From contig MTCR01000049.1 of NCBI GenBank assembly GCA_002212725.1, positions 1 to 37,539 on the forward strand: 37,539 bases of DNA, given 5' to 3'. Source of the stretch: Sphingobacteriales bacterium TSM_CSM. GTDB lineage: Bacteria > Bacteroidota > Bacteroidia > Chitinophagales > UBA2359. The notes under the pieces were generated by a model, which was not told the DNA's origin, did no database searches, and saw nothing but the letters and a program-made list of their open reading frames with translations. This document shows positions 7,707 to 16,652 of the stretch, one piece after another; the first letter of the stretch is position 1, and every line of letters begins with the position of its first letter. Position numbers and translations under genes: made by a program.

Positions 7707-10625
7707 TTGTTACTTAAACCATTGGCTATATTGTTTACCGGGGCAGCGGCGGCATTGTTGCTGGCATTTACGCTGCTTGCACCGCCGCAAGGAGTTGCCC
7801 CGCCCGACAGCCTGTTTGAAACGGCAAACAGGCTGCAAAAACAGGAATTGCCCGATAGTGCCGTTATGCTGTACCAACAGGCAGCCAACGGGTACAAAAC
7901 TACCCGAAACTGGACACAATGGTTTGATTGTATTAACAAAGTACGCGAAATTTATAAATCTGCGCGCAACTACCCGGCTTCTGTGCAACACATGCGGCAG
8001 GCCGCACAAATTGCCCTTTCCGAAATTGGCGCTACCGATACCATTACTGCCCGCGTGCTTACCCGGTTAGGCACGGCTTACGATGTGTGGGGTAAATACG
8101 ACAGCGCCATGATTGCCTACCAGCAGGCTGCAGCTATTTTTGAAATACACCATACTGAAGATGCTACCGTGGCCACCCTGCAAAAAAATATTGGCAATAT
8201 TTACGGGCGCCGAATGGATTACCAACAAGCTACCGACCACCTGAGCGAAGCCCTGCGCATACGCCTGCAACTCAATGACCTGGAAGTGGCAGCACGTATT
8301 TACAACGATTTGGGCATTGTTTACCAAAACTGGAACGATTTTGATAACGCATTGCAACACTTTAACCGCTCCCTTAACCTGCTAAAACCCAATGACGGTT
8401 TCAGGGCAGTGGTGTTTACCAATATTGCCGCATCGTACCAAGGGCAGCAGCAGTATGGTAAAGCCGGCAATTACCTGCAAAAAGCCCTGCAACTGTTTAT
8501 TGACCAATACGGAAACACTCATGAGTATGTGTCGGCAGCCTATCTTTCTATGGCGCAGGTGCAACAACAACAAGGTAATTTTGAACTGGCTATTGCAGGC
8601 TACCGGCAGTCACTTGCCATTGCCCGGCAACTTTACGGACAAAAACACCGCGACATTACCCGTATTTATGCAGGTTTGGCCGGCGCTTATGCCAATATCA
8701 GCCAGCCCGAACAGGCCTTGCAATATTACCAAAATGCCCTTGCTGCCCTGCTGCCCTTTTTTAATGATACAGTGCCAACTGCCAACCCATCGGAAAAACA
8801 CTTTATACCCGACCCCTGGCTGTTCGATATTTTGCAATCAAAAGGCGAAGTTTGGTTGCAACTCTACCGGCATCAGCCCGATACCGTGCTGTTGCACAGA
8901 GCGCTGTCCTGCTTTGGGTTAGCTGCCAGACACATCAATTTTTTGAGGCGCAGTTATGCATCGGAGTTATCAAAACTAAAACTGTCTAACCTCACCTATT
9001 CCAACTTTGAACGCGCCATGTGGGCAGCCGCACAGTTGTATGCCCACAAACCAAACCCGCAAATGGCAGATACAGCCCTGCTTTTTGCCGAGCAATATAA
9101 GGCTGCCGTTTTGCTGGAAAGCGTACAAAACAACGAAGCGCGCCTGTTTGCCAACTTGCCGCCCCAACTGCTGGAAGAAGACCGGCAACTGCGCGAAACC
9201 CTTGCCCAAACAGAACAGCATTATTTTGAAATGCAGCAACAACACGCCCCCGATGACAGCCTGCAATTAACCGATAAAAAACTGTTTGACCTGCGCCGTA
9301 AAAGCAACCGGCTTACCCAACTCATAGAACAACAATACCCGCAATACAACCGGCTGAAATTTGAAGCCAAAACCGCCGGCATTGCCGATATTTCGGGTAA
9401 ATTGCTTGACTTGAAAACGGCACTCATTAACTATTTTACCGCCGATTCTGCTATCTATGCCATTGTGGTAACCCGCCATACAGCGGCGCTGTACACATTG
9501 GGCAAAACACCTGCTTTTGAGCAAGACCTCGATACACTGCGCGCACTGCTGTCGCAACCCACTGCCGTGCAACGAAATGCAGAACAGACTTATGCCGGAT
9601 TTACCAAATGCGCCCACCAACTTTACAATACCCTGCTGCAACAACCCTTAGCGCAACTGCCCAACAGTATAAACCGCCTCATAATTGTGCCTGATGGCAA
9701 ACTGGGTTACCTGCCCTTTGAAATTCTGTTGCCAACCCTGCCCAACAGCACCCTTGCCGATTTCAGAACCCTGGCGCCGCTGTATCTGCTTCAGCGCTAT
9801 GCCATAAGTTACGGGGCATCGGCAACGCTGTTGCTGGAGCAGCAAACAGCCGCCCGCCACCAAACAGCCGCCAACCTTTTTGCCGGTTTTGCACCGCAAT
9901 ATATACAGCAACCCGGCAGCAACAACAATTTGCCGCCCGAAACACAAATGCAACTGCAAGGTGCAGTGCAGGAAGTAGAACAAATTGCCCAACTTACCGG
10001 CGGACAGGCGTTTTTGTACCAAACTGCCACCAAAGACCGGTTTAAAAACATGGCAGGCAACTATAAAATTTTACACTTGGCCATGCACGGAGTGGTAAAC
10101 GACCAAAACCCCATGTACTCAAAACTGCTGTTTACCCAAGCGCCCGGCATGACCCCCGACGAAACCGAACTTAACACCTACGAGCTGTACACCATGAACC
10201 TGAATGCCGATTTGGCAGTGCTGAGCGCTTGCAGCACCGGCGAAGGGCAAATTCAGAAAGGCGAAGGAATTATGAGTTTGTCGAGAGGTTTTATTTATGC
10301 AGGCTGCCCAAGCATTGTAATGAGTTTATGGAAAGCAGCCGATGCCAGTACCCGACATGTTATGCAAACCTTTTACCATGGTTTAATGCAGCAAAAAAGC
10401 AAAGATATTGCCCTGCAGGAAGCCAAAACAGCCTTTCTTGCCTCTGCCGACCGCCTTACCTCCTACCCCTTTTATTGGGCAACCTTTGTACAACTGGGCA
10501 ATACGCAACCTATACCTGCCGGCAATGCTTATGCTCCCTGGATTTTGGGACTTTTGGCAGCAGCAGCACTGGCGTTTTACGGCTGGTTCCGCATAAAAAA
10601 CAAAACCCGCCAATCACCTGTTTAG
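7707..10625 (+). CDS. TPR-repeat protein with C-terminal CHAT (caspase-like) protease domain
   Basis: A 972-residue protein. Residues 1-27 form a hydrophobic export signal, 30-400 hold about eight tetratricopeptide repeats (for example YDSAMIAYQQAAAIFE), 420-560 are a helical linker and about 640-940 a CHAT domain of the caspase clan. The catalytic dyad is His794 (HLAMHGVVND) and Cys842 (LSACSTGEG). A membrane segment lies at 950-967, with a basic tail after it. CHAT domains are cysteine proteases acting in signalling or defence; TPRs bind partners. Here export and anchoring suggest periplasmic work. No ATG exists before about residue 58, so TTG at 7707 (or ATT at 7704) must start it; an in-frame TAA lies at 7698. 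Confidence 0.88.
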   Translation: MLLKPLAILFTGAAAALLLAFTLLAPPQGVAPPDSLFETANRLQKQELPDSAVMLYQQAANGYKTTRNWTQWFDCINKVREIYKSARNYPASVQHMRQAAQIALSEIGATDTITARVLTRLGTAYDVWGKYDSAMIAYQQAAAIFEIHHTEDATVATLQKNIGNIYGRRMDYQQATDHLSEALRIRLQLNDLEVAARIYNDLGIVYQNWNDFDNALQHFNRSLNLLKPNDGFRAVVFTNIAASYQGQQQYGKAGNYLQKALQLFIDQYGNTHEYVSAAYLSMAQVQQQQGNFELAIAGYRQSLAIARQLYGQKHRDITRIYAGLAGAYANISQPEQALQYYQNALAALLPFFNDTVPTANPSEKHFIPDPWLFDILQSKGEVWLQLYRHQPDTVLLHRALSCFGLAARHINFLRRSYASELSKLKLSNLTYSNFERAMWAAAQLYAHKPNPQMADTALLFAEQYKAAVLLESVQNNEARLFANLPPQLLEEDRQLRETLAQTEQHYFEMQQQHAPDDSLQLTDKKLFDLRRKSNRLTQLIEQQYPQYNRLKFEAKTAGIADISGKLLDLKTALINYFTADSAIYAIVVTRHTAALYTLGKTPAFEQDLDTLRALLSQPTAVQRNAEQTYAGFTKCAHQLYNTLLQQPLAQLPNSINRLIIVPDGKLGYLPFEILLPTLPNSTLADFRTLAPLYLLQRYAISYGASATLLLEQQTAARHQTAANLFAGFAPQYIQQPGSNNNLPPETQMQLQGAVQEVEQIAQLTGGQAFLYQTATKDRFKNMAGNYKILHLAMHGVVNDQNPMYSKLLFTQAPGMTPDETELNTYELYTMNLNADLAVLSACSTGEGQIQKGEGIMSLSRGFIYAGCPSIVMSLWKAADASTRHVMQTFYHGLMQQKSKDIALQEAKTAFLASADRLTSYPFYWATFVQLGNTQPIPAGNAYAPWILGLLAAAALAFYGWFRIKNKTRQSPV

Positions 10626-10667
10626 GTGCAGCGGGCTGCATAGCTTAAAACCGCAAACTGCGGCGCA

Positions 10668-11216
10668 CTAATATACCAGTGCATTATGCAATGCATCGGG
10701 ACGGTTGCTTTCTACAAATCTAAGAGGGCTGTAAGCGGCATTGTGGCGCAAAAATGCCGATATAGTACTGAAATTATAATTGGTAACGGCTGTTTTTGCT
10801 TCGGGCATAATAACGGGGCTTTTGCAGGTAAGGTTAAACATAAACTGCATATCGCCACATCCTGCCGGGCTGGGTAAAGTAAAATTATCAATCATTACAA
10901 TAAGCGCCTTGTGTTCAGGCAAATTGCCGCTTATGGCGTAACCAAGTGTATAATAATTGGCATTATCGGGTGTAGTAATGCTGCTTATGGTTACAGTTAA
11001 ACCGTCGGCAAGCTGAGGGTTTTGCAAGCGTCCGTTTACCGTATCATATTTATATATTTTGATGTTAGACTTGACAGCTGCCGCAAAATTTGCCGGCACC
11101 ACCATAGATTTGGGAAACATAATAACACCCTGTATTTGTGCGGTTTCGCCGGCCCTTACCAAAGTAATACAAAAAATACCGGTAACAAATAAAATTGCTT
11201 GTAATGTTGCTTTCAT
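10668..11216 (-). CDS. Exported protein of unknown function (paralogue 1)
   Basis: A 182-residue protein with a signal peptide (MKATLQAILFVTGIFCITLV, cut near RAG) and one mature domain. It shares a clear pattern with the next gene (11521-12078): G-x-I-x-F-x-K-S, P-A-N-F, V-K-x-N, Y-K-Y-D-x-V-N-G-x-L, N-P-Q-L, then YY, G-N-x-P, a Cys-Gly near the middle, and YNF near the end. I do not recognise the family. Two Cys in the mature part (SPAGCGDMQF, NLTCKS) could form a disulphide. The ATG at 11216 is chosen because it gives a proper signal peptide; the open frame runs further upstream to 11342. Confidence 0.6.
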   Translation of the reverse strand: MKATLQAILFVTGIFCITLVRAGETAQIQGVIMFPKSMVVPANFAAAVKSNIKIYKYDTVNGRLQNPQLADGLTVTISSITTPDNANYYTLGYAISGNLPEHKALIVMIDNFTLPSPAGCGDMQFMFNLTCKSPVIMPEAKTAVTNYNFSTISAFLRHNAAYSPLRFVESNRPDALHNALVY

Positions 11217-11520
11217 AGTGTTGAATTTTGAATGGTTTGTTTGTGTTGTTTTCGGTAATTGGTAAAACAAAAGGAGTAGTTGTAACCGGTTTGATGGTAT
11301 TTTTCCGAAAAAAATATGCACGTACCGGTTACTGTTCTGCATTACCTTCTTTTAAACGCCCGTGCATTTGCCCCAAAACCCGAAGCACAACCTGTTTGGT
11401 TTGCGCAAGGCCGGTATTTCATTGGGCACTTACGCCCGTATAAAACAAAACGGCCCCTTGCCAAAAGACAAAGAGCCGCGAGCAGTCAGCTATATGAATA
11501 CAAAATGTGTGCAGAATAGA
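11217..11520. other. Intergenic region between the tandem paralogues
   Basis: About 300 bp without a supported gene. Open frames on the plus strand here have no recognisable protein features and overlap the ends of both paralogues in antisense. No TAnnTTTG box for the minus strand was found. Confidence 0.4.
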
Positions 11521-12078
11521 TTAATAAGGTATGGCCTGTTTATCGGCGGTAAAGTTGTAGTTCTCAAAAACTTTATCGGAACTGGTAAGCACAGCAATAA
11601 GCGTTTGTGGGTTGGTAGCAAAAACCATGTGTATGCCACCCAAACCGCCACAACTTTCCACGCAAAAATCGCCTATGCCCACAATAATGGGTTTACCCAT
11701 CGGCATATTGCCGTTCAGCACATAGTTAAACTTGTAGTAAGACGAGGAGGCATTAGTAACATCGGTAACAGTCAGGCTGAGGTTGTTCAGCAATTGCGGA
11801 TTTTTCAGTTGCCCGTTTACCAAATCATATTTATAGGCTTTCATGTTTGTTTTTACCTTGTCGGTAAAATTGGCAGGCAAGCCCAGCGACTTTGAAAAGG
11901 TAATGGTGCCTGTAATTTGAGAGGTTGCCAATGATACCACAATACCGGGGTTAACGGTAATGTTCTGCAAGTTGGAATTGGCGGGCGACAAAGGTATGTT
12001 GTTGTTTTGGGCAATGGCTGCATGGGCAAAAGCAGCAAAAAGGGCAAATAAGGCAAATACTTTTACAAAGGTTTTCAT
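11521..12078 (-). CDS. Exported protein of unknown function (paralogue 2)
   Basis: A 185-residue protein with a standard signal peptide (MKTFVKVFALFALFAAFAHA, cut near AIAQ). The mature domain aligns with the downstream paralogue through ITGTITFSKSLGLPANF, VKTNMKAYKYDLVNGQLKNP, YYKFNYVLNGNMPMGKP and ENYNF, so the two arose by tandem duplication. It has extra N-terminal sequence (about residues 25-50) that the paralogue lacks, and a C-x3-CGG segment (CVESCGG). The domain is not recognised; a small beta-rich secreted or surface domain is likely. The 300-bp gap to the paralogue argues against tight translational coupling. Confidence 0.65.
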   Translation of the reverse strand: MKTFVKVFALFALFAAFAHAAIAQNNNIPLSPANSNLQNITVNPGIVVSLATSQITGTITFSKSLGLPANFTDKVKTNMKAYKYDLVNGQLKNPQLLNNLSLTVTDVTNASSSYYKFNYVLNGNMPMGKPIIVGIGDFCVESCGGLGGIHMVFATNPQTLIAVLTSSDKVFENYNFTADKQAIPY

Positions 12079-12101
12079 GGTTTTGTTGTTTTTGTTGTGA
12101 G

Positions 12102-12260
12102 TTAATTGTTTTGTTTTGTGTTGGCTTTGGTTTTTCGGGTTTTCAAAAGTTGGTCAATCAATGCGGCCTTGCGTAACCGCTGCGGAGCTATTTTTTTCAA
12201 TTTGCGGTCAATAAATTTTTGCGCTGACTTAACCTGCTGTAAATTCAACCATTTAAGCAT
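12102..12260 (-). CDS. Possible small basic protein
   Basis: A 52-residue Lys/Arg-rich frame (MLKWLNLQQVKSAQKFIDRK at the start, ending KTRKTKANTKQNN) fills the gap upstream of the ACP-phosphodiesterase-like gene on the opposite strand. It is predicted helical and soluble. The composition is protein-like rather than random, but I know no family, and a chance frame cannot be excluded. A longer version starting at 12296 would overlap the divergent gene. Confidence 0.25.
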   Translation of the reverse strand: MLKWLNLQQVKSAQKFIDRKLKKIAPQRLRKAALIDQLLKTRKTKANTKQNN

Positions 12261-12278
12261 TACTGCCGTTAAACACCC

Positions 12279-12968
12279 ATGAACTATCTGGCGCATTTTT
12301 TCTTAGACCATACCGACCCGCGGCCGCATTTTACCGCCGGCGCCATGTTGCCCGATTTGGGGCGCAGCTTTGGAAAAGGTTATCGCATTCAGGCCATTTA
12401 TTTACCACCGCAAACAAGTGCGCAGCAACTACTGCATCATTTAAATGCAGGTGTAGAACGCCACCACCATGCCGACAAATTATTCCATACTTCGGCATTT
12501 TTCAGGCGGCATTTTGAATTGGTGAAAAGCAATTTATATAAAGCACAACTGCAAAGCATTCCCAAATATACCTATTTTGTTGCCCATGTACTGCTTGAAA
12601 TGCTTATAGACCGGCTGCTCATGAAACAGCACCCGCATTTATGCGACAACTATTATAATGCTTTGCTGCGAACCGACACAATGGTTATAAGCCGGTATAT
12701 GCAGCTATGGGGAATGCCAAAGGAAGAAGCCCTGAAATTTACAGGGCATTTTGAATTGTTTTGCACAAATCAATATTTGTACCATTACCAAACCAATGCC
12801 GGCTTGTTATATGGCCTGGAGCGCATGTACCAACGGGTAATGCCGGGTTATTTTCCGGAAAAGGACAAAATACGGTTAGAAGCCTGTATAGCTGCCTGCG
12901 AGGAAGCTATGGAAGAAGACCTGCCTTTGCTGTTTGCGCCCGATGGAATATTTAGGAACAGTGATTGA
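12279..12968 (+). CDS. Acyl carrier protein phosphodiesterase-like protein
   Basis: A 229-residue protein resembling AcpH (ACP hydrolyase), which removes 4'-phosphopantetheine from holo-ACP. Matching features are the N-terminus MNYLAHFFL, the conserved Asp26 in AGAMLPDLG, and a His/Asp cluster GVERHHHAD (His62-64, Asp66), where the family has G-x-x-x-H-R-x-x-D. A second metal-type helix contains HVLLEMLIDRLL, similar to the family's H-x-x-x-D-x-x-L-x. It is longer than the E. coli protein (about 193 residues), with an extra C-terminal segment. The family relation is fairly clear; ACP as substrate is inferred. Confidence 0.65.
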   Translation: MNYLAHFFLDHTDPRPHFTAGAMLPDLGRSFGKGYRIQAIYLPPQTSAQQLLHHLNAGVERHHHADKLFHTSAFFRRHFELVKSNLYKAQLQSIPKYTYFVAHVLLEMLIDRLLMKQHPHLCDNYYNALLRTDTMVISRYMQLWGMPKEEALKFTGHFELFCTNQYLYHYQTNAGLLYGLERMYQRVMPGYFPEKDKIRLEACIAACEEAMEEDLPLLFAPDGIFRNSD

Positions 12969-13134
12969 TAAGTAGCATTTTCTGCCCGAAATGCCTGCCA
13001 ACACAATCGGTATATGTGCTAAGAGGCTGTACGAAATGTATCTGTAACTACTTTTGGGGCCAATGTTTTTTTTATTGCTTTGTGTTTCGCTTGTTTTTTG
13101 GATAAGCAATTGCTTTAACCGCAAAGCCGGCAAA

Positions 13135-13174
13135 GAAATTAGCGATTATTTGCAAGTAAACATGTGCTAATTTC
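13135..13174. repeat. 9-bp inverted repeat in intergenic region
   Basis: GAAATTAGC at 13135-13143 and GCTAATTTC at 13166-13174 are exact inverted copies around a 22-base loop. They lie between two convergent genes ending at 12968 and 13196. The hairpin could end transcription of either gene, but no long T-run follows on either strand. Confidence 0.35.
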
Positions 13175-13195
13175 ACTTTTCGTACAAAACAAGGG

Positions 13196-14212
13196 CTATG
13201 GGTGCGGGTGGTTGGGGTGTGCCCTTCCTTTAATTTCACCTTTCTGGAATGCTTTTTCCAGTTCCTGCAGTTCGCGTTCTTCTTCGGCGGTAAGTGGGGT
13301 AATATCTAATTTGTTTAAATCGGGTTGGCCGGCGCGCACCCAGGCAGTGTACCAAAAACTGCCCACGTTAATAACCGCATCACGCATCCGGCGTTCAATC
13401 ATTCCGTTCAACATATCGGAATAATTTTTTGAAAAGTCTTCGCAATAAGTTTGCACAATGGTTTGTGCGCGGGTTTCGTAACAATACTTTTCGTCTGTAC
13501 CGGAGGCAAGGGTAAGTTCGCGTTCAAAACTCAGAACCGAGTCAACGGCATTGGCGCTTTCGAGCACAAAGTTCCAGATGGTTTCGTTTGGTTTGCTTAC
13601 ATACCGGGCTTTACCCACCCAATAATCGTAGTTATCGCCAAACAATTCGGGAATTCTTGACTCCCAAAATCCGTGTATGCCTTGCTGATTGGTTTTTTGG
13701 CCGTTATAATTGCTGCTGGTGTGCAAGGGTACGTGGGCATCGGCAATATAATGCCCTATTTCGGCCGACAAGCGCAAAACCCGGTTTGAGTTGCCTTCTT
13801 TAAAGGCATCGGTAAGGCGGTAAAGCATCAATTCTACATGCCAGGGCACAATACCGTGGGCTTTAAGGGTATCTTCGGTAAATTTTGATGCGGCTTCGTC
13901 CCAGCGGCGAGGCACTTCGTTAAACGGGTATGCACCGTAGCGGTCCAGGTCAATATAATGACGGGGCGCTTCATCAACAGTGGCATAGCGGCGTTTGTCG
14001 GGGTCAACGGCATGCTCGGTTATATATTCAATGTTTTCCTTGTAAAAGCCAATCATTTCGGGCGGCAGGGTAAAAACGGCCAACCTGTTAATGCGTTTAT
14101 GCGCCCAAAAGCCCCAAGCGTTTGCCGGTTGTCTTAAAACATACAACAACAGAGGCAATATCAGAACCAAAACAAAAAGCAAAATAGCTACTCGTGCAAT
14201 ATATTTATTCAT
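13196..14212 (-). CDS. S1/P1-nuclease / zinc-dependent phospholipase C-like exported protein
   Basis: A 338-residue protein with a membrane-spanning N-terminal helix (about residues 8-27, signal anchor or signal peptide). The mature chain begins AWGFWAHKRINRLAVF, placing Trp33 and His38 where S1/P1 nucleases and Zn-PLC enzymes bind zinc near their N-terminus. Further ligands fit: HYIADAHVPLH (His154, Asp158, His160, His164) and GIHGFWES (His180, Glu184, where nucleases usually have Asp). Such enzymes use three zinc ions to cut phosphodiester bonds. The Glu-for-Asp change and Bacteroidota-specific segments leave open whether nucleic acid or phospholipid is the substrate. Confidence 0.75.
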   Translation of the reverse strand: MNKYIARVAILLFVLVLILPLLLYVLRQPANAWGFWAHKRINRLAVFTLPPEMIGFYKENIEYITEHAVDPDKRRYATVDEAPRHYIDLDRYGAYPFNEVPRRWDEAASKFTEDTLKAHGIVPWHVELMLYRLTDAFKEGNSNRVLRLSAEIGHYIADAHVPLHTSSNYNGQKTNQQGIHGFWESRIPELFGDNYDYWVGKARYVSKPNETIWNFVLESANAVDSVLSFERELTLASGTDEKYCYETRAQTIVQTYCEDFSKNYSDMLNGMIERRMRDAVINVGSFWYTAWVRAGQPDLNKLDITPLTAEEERELQELEKAFQKGEIKGRAHPNHPHP

Positions 14213-14497
14213 AAATGGCTGGGATAAAAAAACAGATTAAACAAGACAGAAAAAAATTTAAGCCGTTTTACAAGTTTTGGGCAGCGCACAAATACCGGAA
14301 CAAATAGAAATAGTTAATATTTTACATAAAATTGAAATTGGTGCGGTTGCAAAGGCTAAGGTAAGGTAAAAAGATGTATATTAACAACATTTTGCGCAAA
14401 AAAACTGTTTCTGTGCAAAGTTTGGCATACAGGCTGTGTTATAGCATTGCAAAAACTGCACTGCATAAAACACAGATTGCCAAATAATTGTTGTTTG

Positions 14498-15082
14498 CTA
14501 CGCCTGTTTTTTTACCAAACGGCGGGCATGTTTAATGGTTGGCACGTTGCTGGTCCACTGCGGCAGGGTGGCGGTAATGGCAATTTCTTCAAGTGCTTCT
14601 GCCACCATAAAAAAGGCAGCAAACCTGAACGGCCAGGGTGTAATATCAAAAAGAAGCAACAACGATGAAATACCCATTAAAACCCCCGATATTTTTGCCA
14701 TATAGGTATGATAACTGGTAATTCGTTTGTATTTTACCAAACCGTAAGCTATAGGCACCAACAAAGCCAGCAATACAATGGTTACAAACAGCCATTCCCT
14801 TGCAATAACATGGGGCCAAAGCAACCATGCACTCAATGGTGTGGTAATAAACAAAGTAAGGTCGGCCCAACTGTCTAATTTAGTTCCCAACTGCGAGGTT
14901 TGCTGCAATTTGCGGGCAATAAACCCGTCAATAGCATCGGAAAACAAGGCGGCGGCAAGACAGTAAAGGAAGGTCATCTGCTTACCCTGCCAGGCTAAAA
15001 CGGGCAGCAGCATCGCCATACCTAATCGAAAAACGCAGAGTGCGTTTGCAATATTGATTTTGCTATTACTTGCCGGGTGCAT
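14498..15082 (-). CDS. CDP-alcohol phosphatidyltransferase family protein
   Basis: A 194-residue inner-membrane enzyme with the complete family signature D-x2-D-G-x2-A-R-x8-G-x3-D-x3-D at residues 49-74 (Asp49, Asp52, Gly53, Ala56, Arg57, Gly66, Asp70, Asp74). The Asp residues bind the metal that activates the alcohol attacking CDP-diacylglycerol. About five or six hydrophobic segments follow. The size and signature fit phosphatidylglycerophosphate synthase (PgsA-like) or a related phospholipid head-group transferase; the exact alcohol cannot be assigned. A -7 box at 15109-15116 lies 27 bp upstream. Confidence 0.85.
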   Translation of the reverse strand: MHPASNSKINIANALCVFRLGMAMLLPVLAWQGKQMTFLYCLAAALFSDAIDGFIARKLQQTSQLGTKLDSWADLTLFITTPLSAWLLWPHVIAREWLFVTIVLLALLVPIAYGLVKYKRITSYHTYMAKISGVLMGISSLLLLFDITPWPFRFAAFFMVAEALEEIAITATLPQWTSNVPTIKHARRLVKKQA

Positions 15083-15108
15083 GGCTTATTAAAAGGTATA
15101 TTAAAGGA

Positions 15109-15116
15109 CAAAAGTA
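15109..15116 (-). promoter_or_regulatory. -7 box for the phosphatidyltransferase gene
   Basis: Minus-strand TACTTTTG, an exact TAnnTTTG match close to the ATG at 15082. No convincing -33 element is seen. Confidence 0.45.
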
Positions 15117-15139
15117 TATGCTGCCGCGTACAGCTGAAA

Positions 15140-16432
15140 CTAAGAGGCTTGATATCGTTCAATAAGCATGGCGTGGCCGTGTGCACCCGCAGCGCAGGCA
15201 GCAATGAGCGCTCTTTTACCATTTTCTTTAATAAGGCGGTTGGCGGCAGTAGTAAGCAGGCGGGCACCGGTGGCACCAAAGGGGTGCCCAATGGAAAGAG
15301 AGCCGCCCCAAAGGTTAAACTTATCCATAGGAATTTGTCCGACTGCTTTTTTTAAGCCCAGTTTTTGCTGTGCAAACTCGTCGGAGGCCAGGCATTTAAG
15401 GTTGGCCAAAATTTGTCCTGCAAATGCTTCGTGAAACTCAAACACATCAATATCATCGGGTTTAAATTTGGTTTTTGCAAGCAGTTTTGCGGTAGCATAG
15501 GCAGGTCCCAGCAGCAATTCCTCTTCCAGGTCTTGTCCGGTAAAGGTAAAATCAACAATTACCGCCTTTGGGGTAAGTCCCAGTTCCAGGGCTTTTTCTT
15601 CGGTAGTAATAAGTACGGCTGCCGCGCCGTCTGTTAAAAAAGAGGAGTTGGCAGCGGTCAGGGTTCCAAATTGACGGTCAAAAGCGGGGCTAAGTTTAGC
15701 AATACCTTCATAGGTAGTATCGGGTCTTATGCCGTTGTCTTTAGCTATTGGCATGAATGCCGGCGGTATGGCCACGCCGGTAATTTCATTTGCCAGATTG
15801 CCGTTTTCGGCGGCTTTTGCGGCAAGCTGATGCGAGCGCACGGCAAATTCATCTTGTTCTTGCCGTGAAACACCGTATTTGGCCGCCAGAATTTCGCAAT
15901 CCTGCCCCATAGTTCGGTTGGTGCTGTATTCGGCAATAGCGGGTTTATCGGGTATAAAATCGGAGGGGCGCAGGGATGATGCAAATTTGAGCATATCCAT
16001 GGTGCCTTTGAGTTTTTGCGCCTTAAACAATTTGTTGCGCATGGCTTTTGTAAACCCTATGGGGGTATCGGAGGCGGTATCTACGCCGCCGGCAATTACC
16101 ATTTGCGCATGTTGCGCCATAAGAGCATACACTCCGTCGGCAATGGCACGGTTGGCCGAAATGCAGGCCATGGTTACGGTATGGCAGGGTGTGGTGTTGG
16201 GAATGCCGGCGGTAAGGGCGGCCTCGCGGGCTACGTTGCTGGTACGCAGGTTAGAAATTACGGTTCCCATCACTACTGCATCGGTATGGCGGGGGTCTAA
16301 GCCGGTTTTATCGAGCAGTCCTTTAATGGCAAATTGTCCAAGTTCATACGACATTAAATCCATATAATCTGTGCCCGACCTTAAGAAAGGGGTGCGACAA
16401 CCGTCAATCAATACAATTCTGTTTTTTTTCAT
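15140..16432 (-). CDS. Acetyl-CoA C-acyltransferase (thiolase), FadI-like
   Basis: A 430-residue thiolase that cleaves 3-ketoacyl-CoA with CoA, the last step of fatty-acid beta-oxidation. The acyl-accepting Cys90 is in TMACISANRA, His383 is in SIGHPFGATGAR, and the proton-shuttling Cys413 is in CAAGAHGHAM. Length and the C-terminal wording (AAGAHGHAMLIERY) match the FadI / trifunctional-protein beta-subunit branch rather than biosynthetic acetoacetyl-CoA thiolases (about 390 residues). No hydratase/dehydrogenase partner is nearby. The 3' end leaves about 57 bp to the phosphatidyltransferase gene, so the two may be co-transcribed. Confidence 0.9.
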   Translation of the reverse strand: MKKNRIVLIDGCRTPFLRSGTDYMDLMSYELGQFAIKGLLDKTGLDPRHTDAVVMGTVISNLRTSNVAREAALTAGIPNTTPCHTVTMACISANRAIADGVYALMAQHAQMVIAGGVDTASDTPIGFTKAMRNKLFKAQKLKGTMDMLKFASSLRPSDFIPDKPAIAEYSTNRTMGQDCEILAAKYGVSRQEQDEFAVRSHQLAAKAAENGNLANEITGVAIPPAFMPIAKDNGIRPDTTYEGIAKLSPAFDRQFGTLTAANSSFLTDGAAAVLITTEEKALELGLTPKAVIVDFTFTGQDLEEELLLGPAYATAKLLAKTKFKPDDIDVFEFHEAFAGQILANLKCLASDEFAQQKLGLKKAVGQIPMDKFNLWGGSLSIGHPFGATGARLLTTAANRLIKENGKRALIAACAAGAHGHAMLIERYQAS

Positions 16433-16617
16433 GTAATGCCTTTTTTATTAACACAAGGAATGGTACAATGCAACTTTGGGGTAAAGGTACAAAAAAGGGT
16501 GTGAATATAAAACAGCGTATTACACTGCCAGCCCGAAGTTAGATACCCTCTGTTGATTATTTTTTTACAAAAAAATGTCAAATAAGGGAATTGGCTTTTA
16601 GGAAAGCAGAATTTTTG

Positions 16618-16625
16618 TACTTTTG
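16618..16625 (+). promoter_or_regulatory. -7 box for the pseudophosphatase gene
   Basis: TACTTTTG, exact TAnnTTTG, 27 bp before the ATG at 16653; a TTG 24 bases further upstream may act as -33. The box would overlap a TTG start at 16623, so it argues for the ATG. Confidence 0.55.
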
Positions 16626-16652
16626 TGGGCTGTTTTGCCCAAACATTACACT

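Noticed and set aside
14213..14497. A gene in this 285-bp gap
   Set aside because: No frame with protein-like composition and no promoter match was found; left as plain intergenic DNA.
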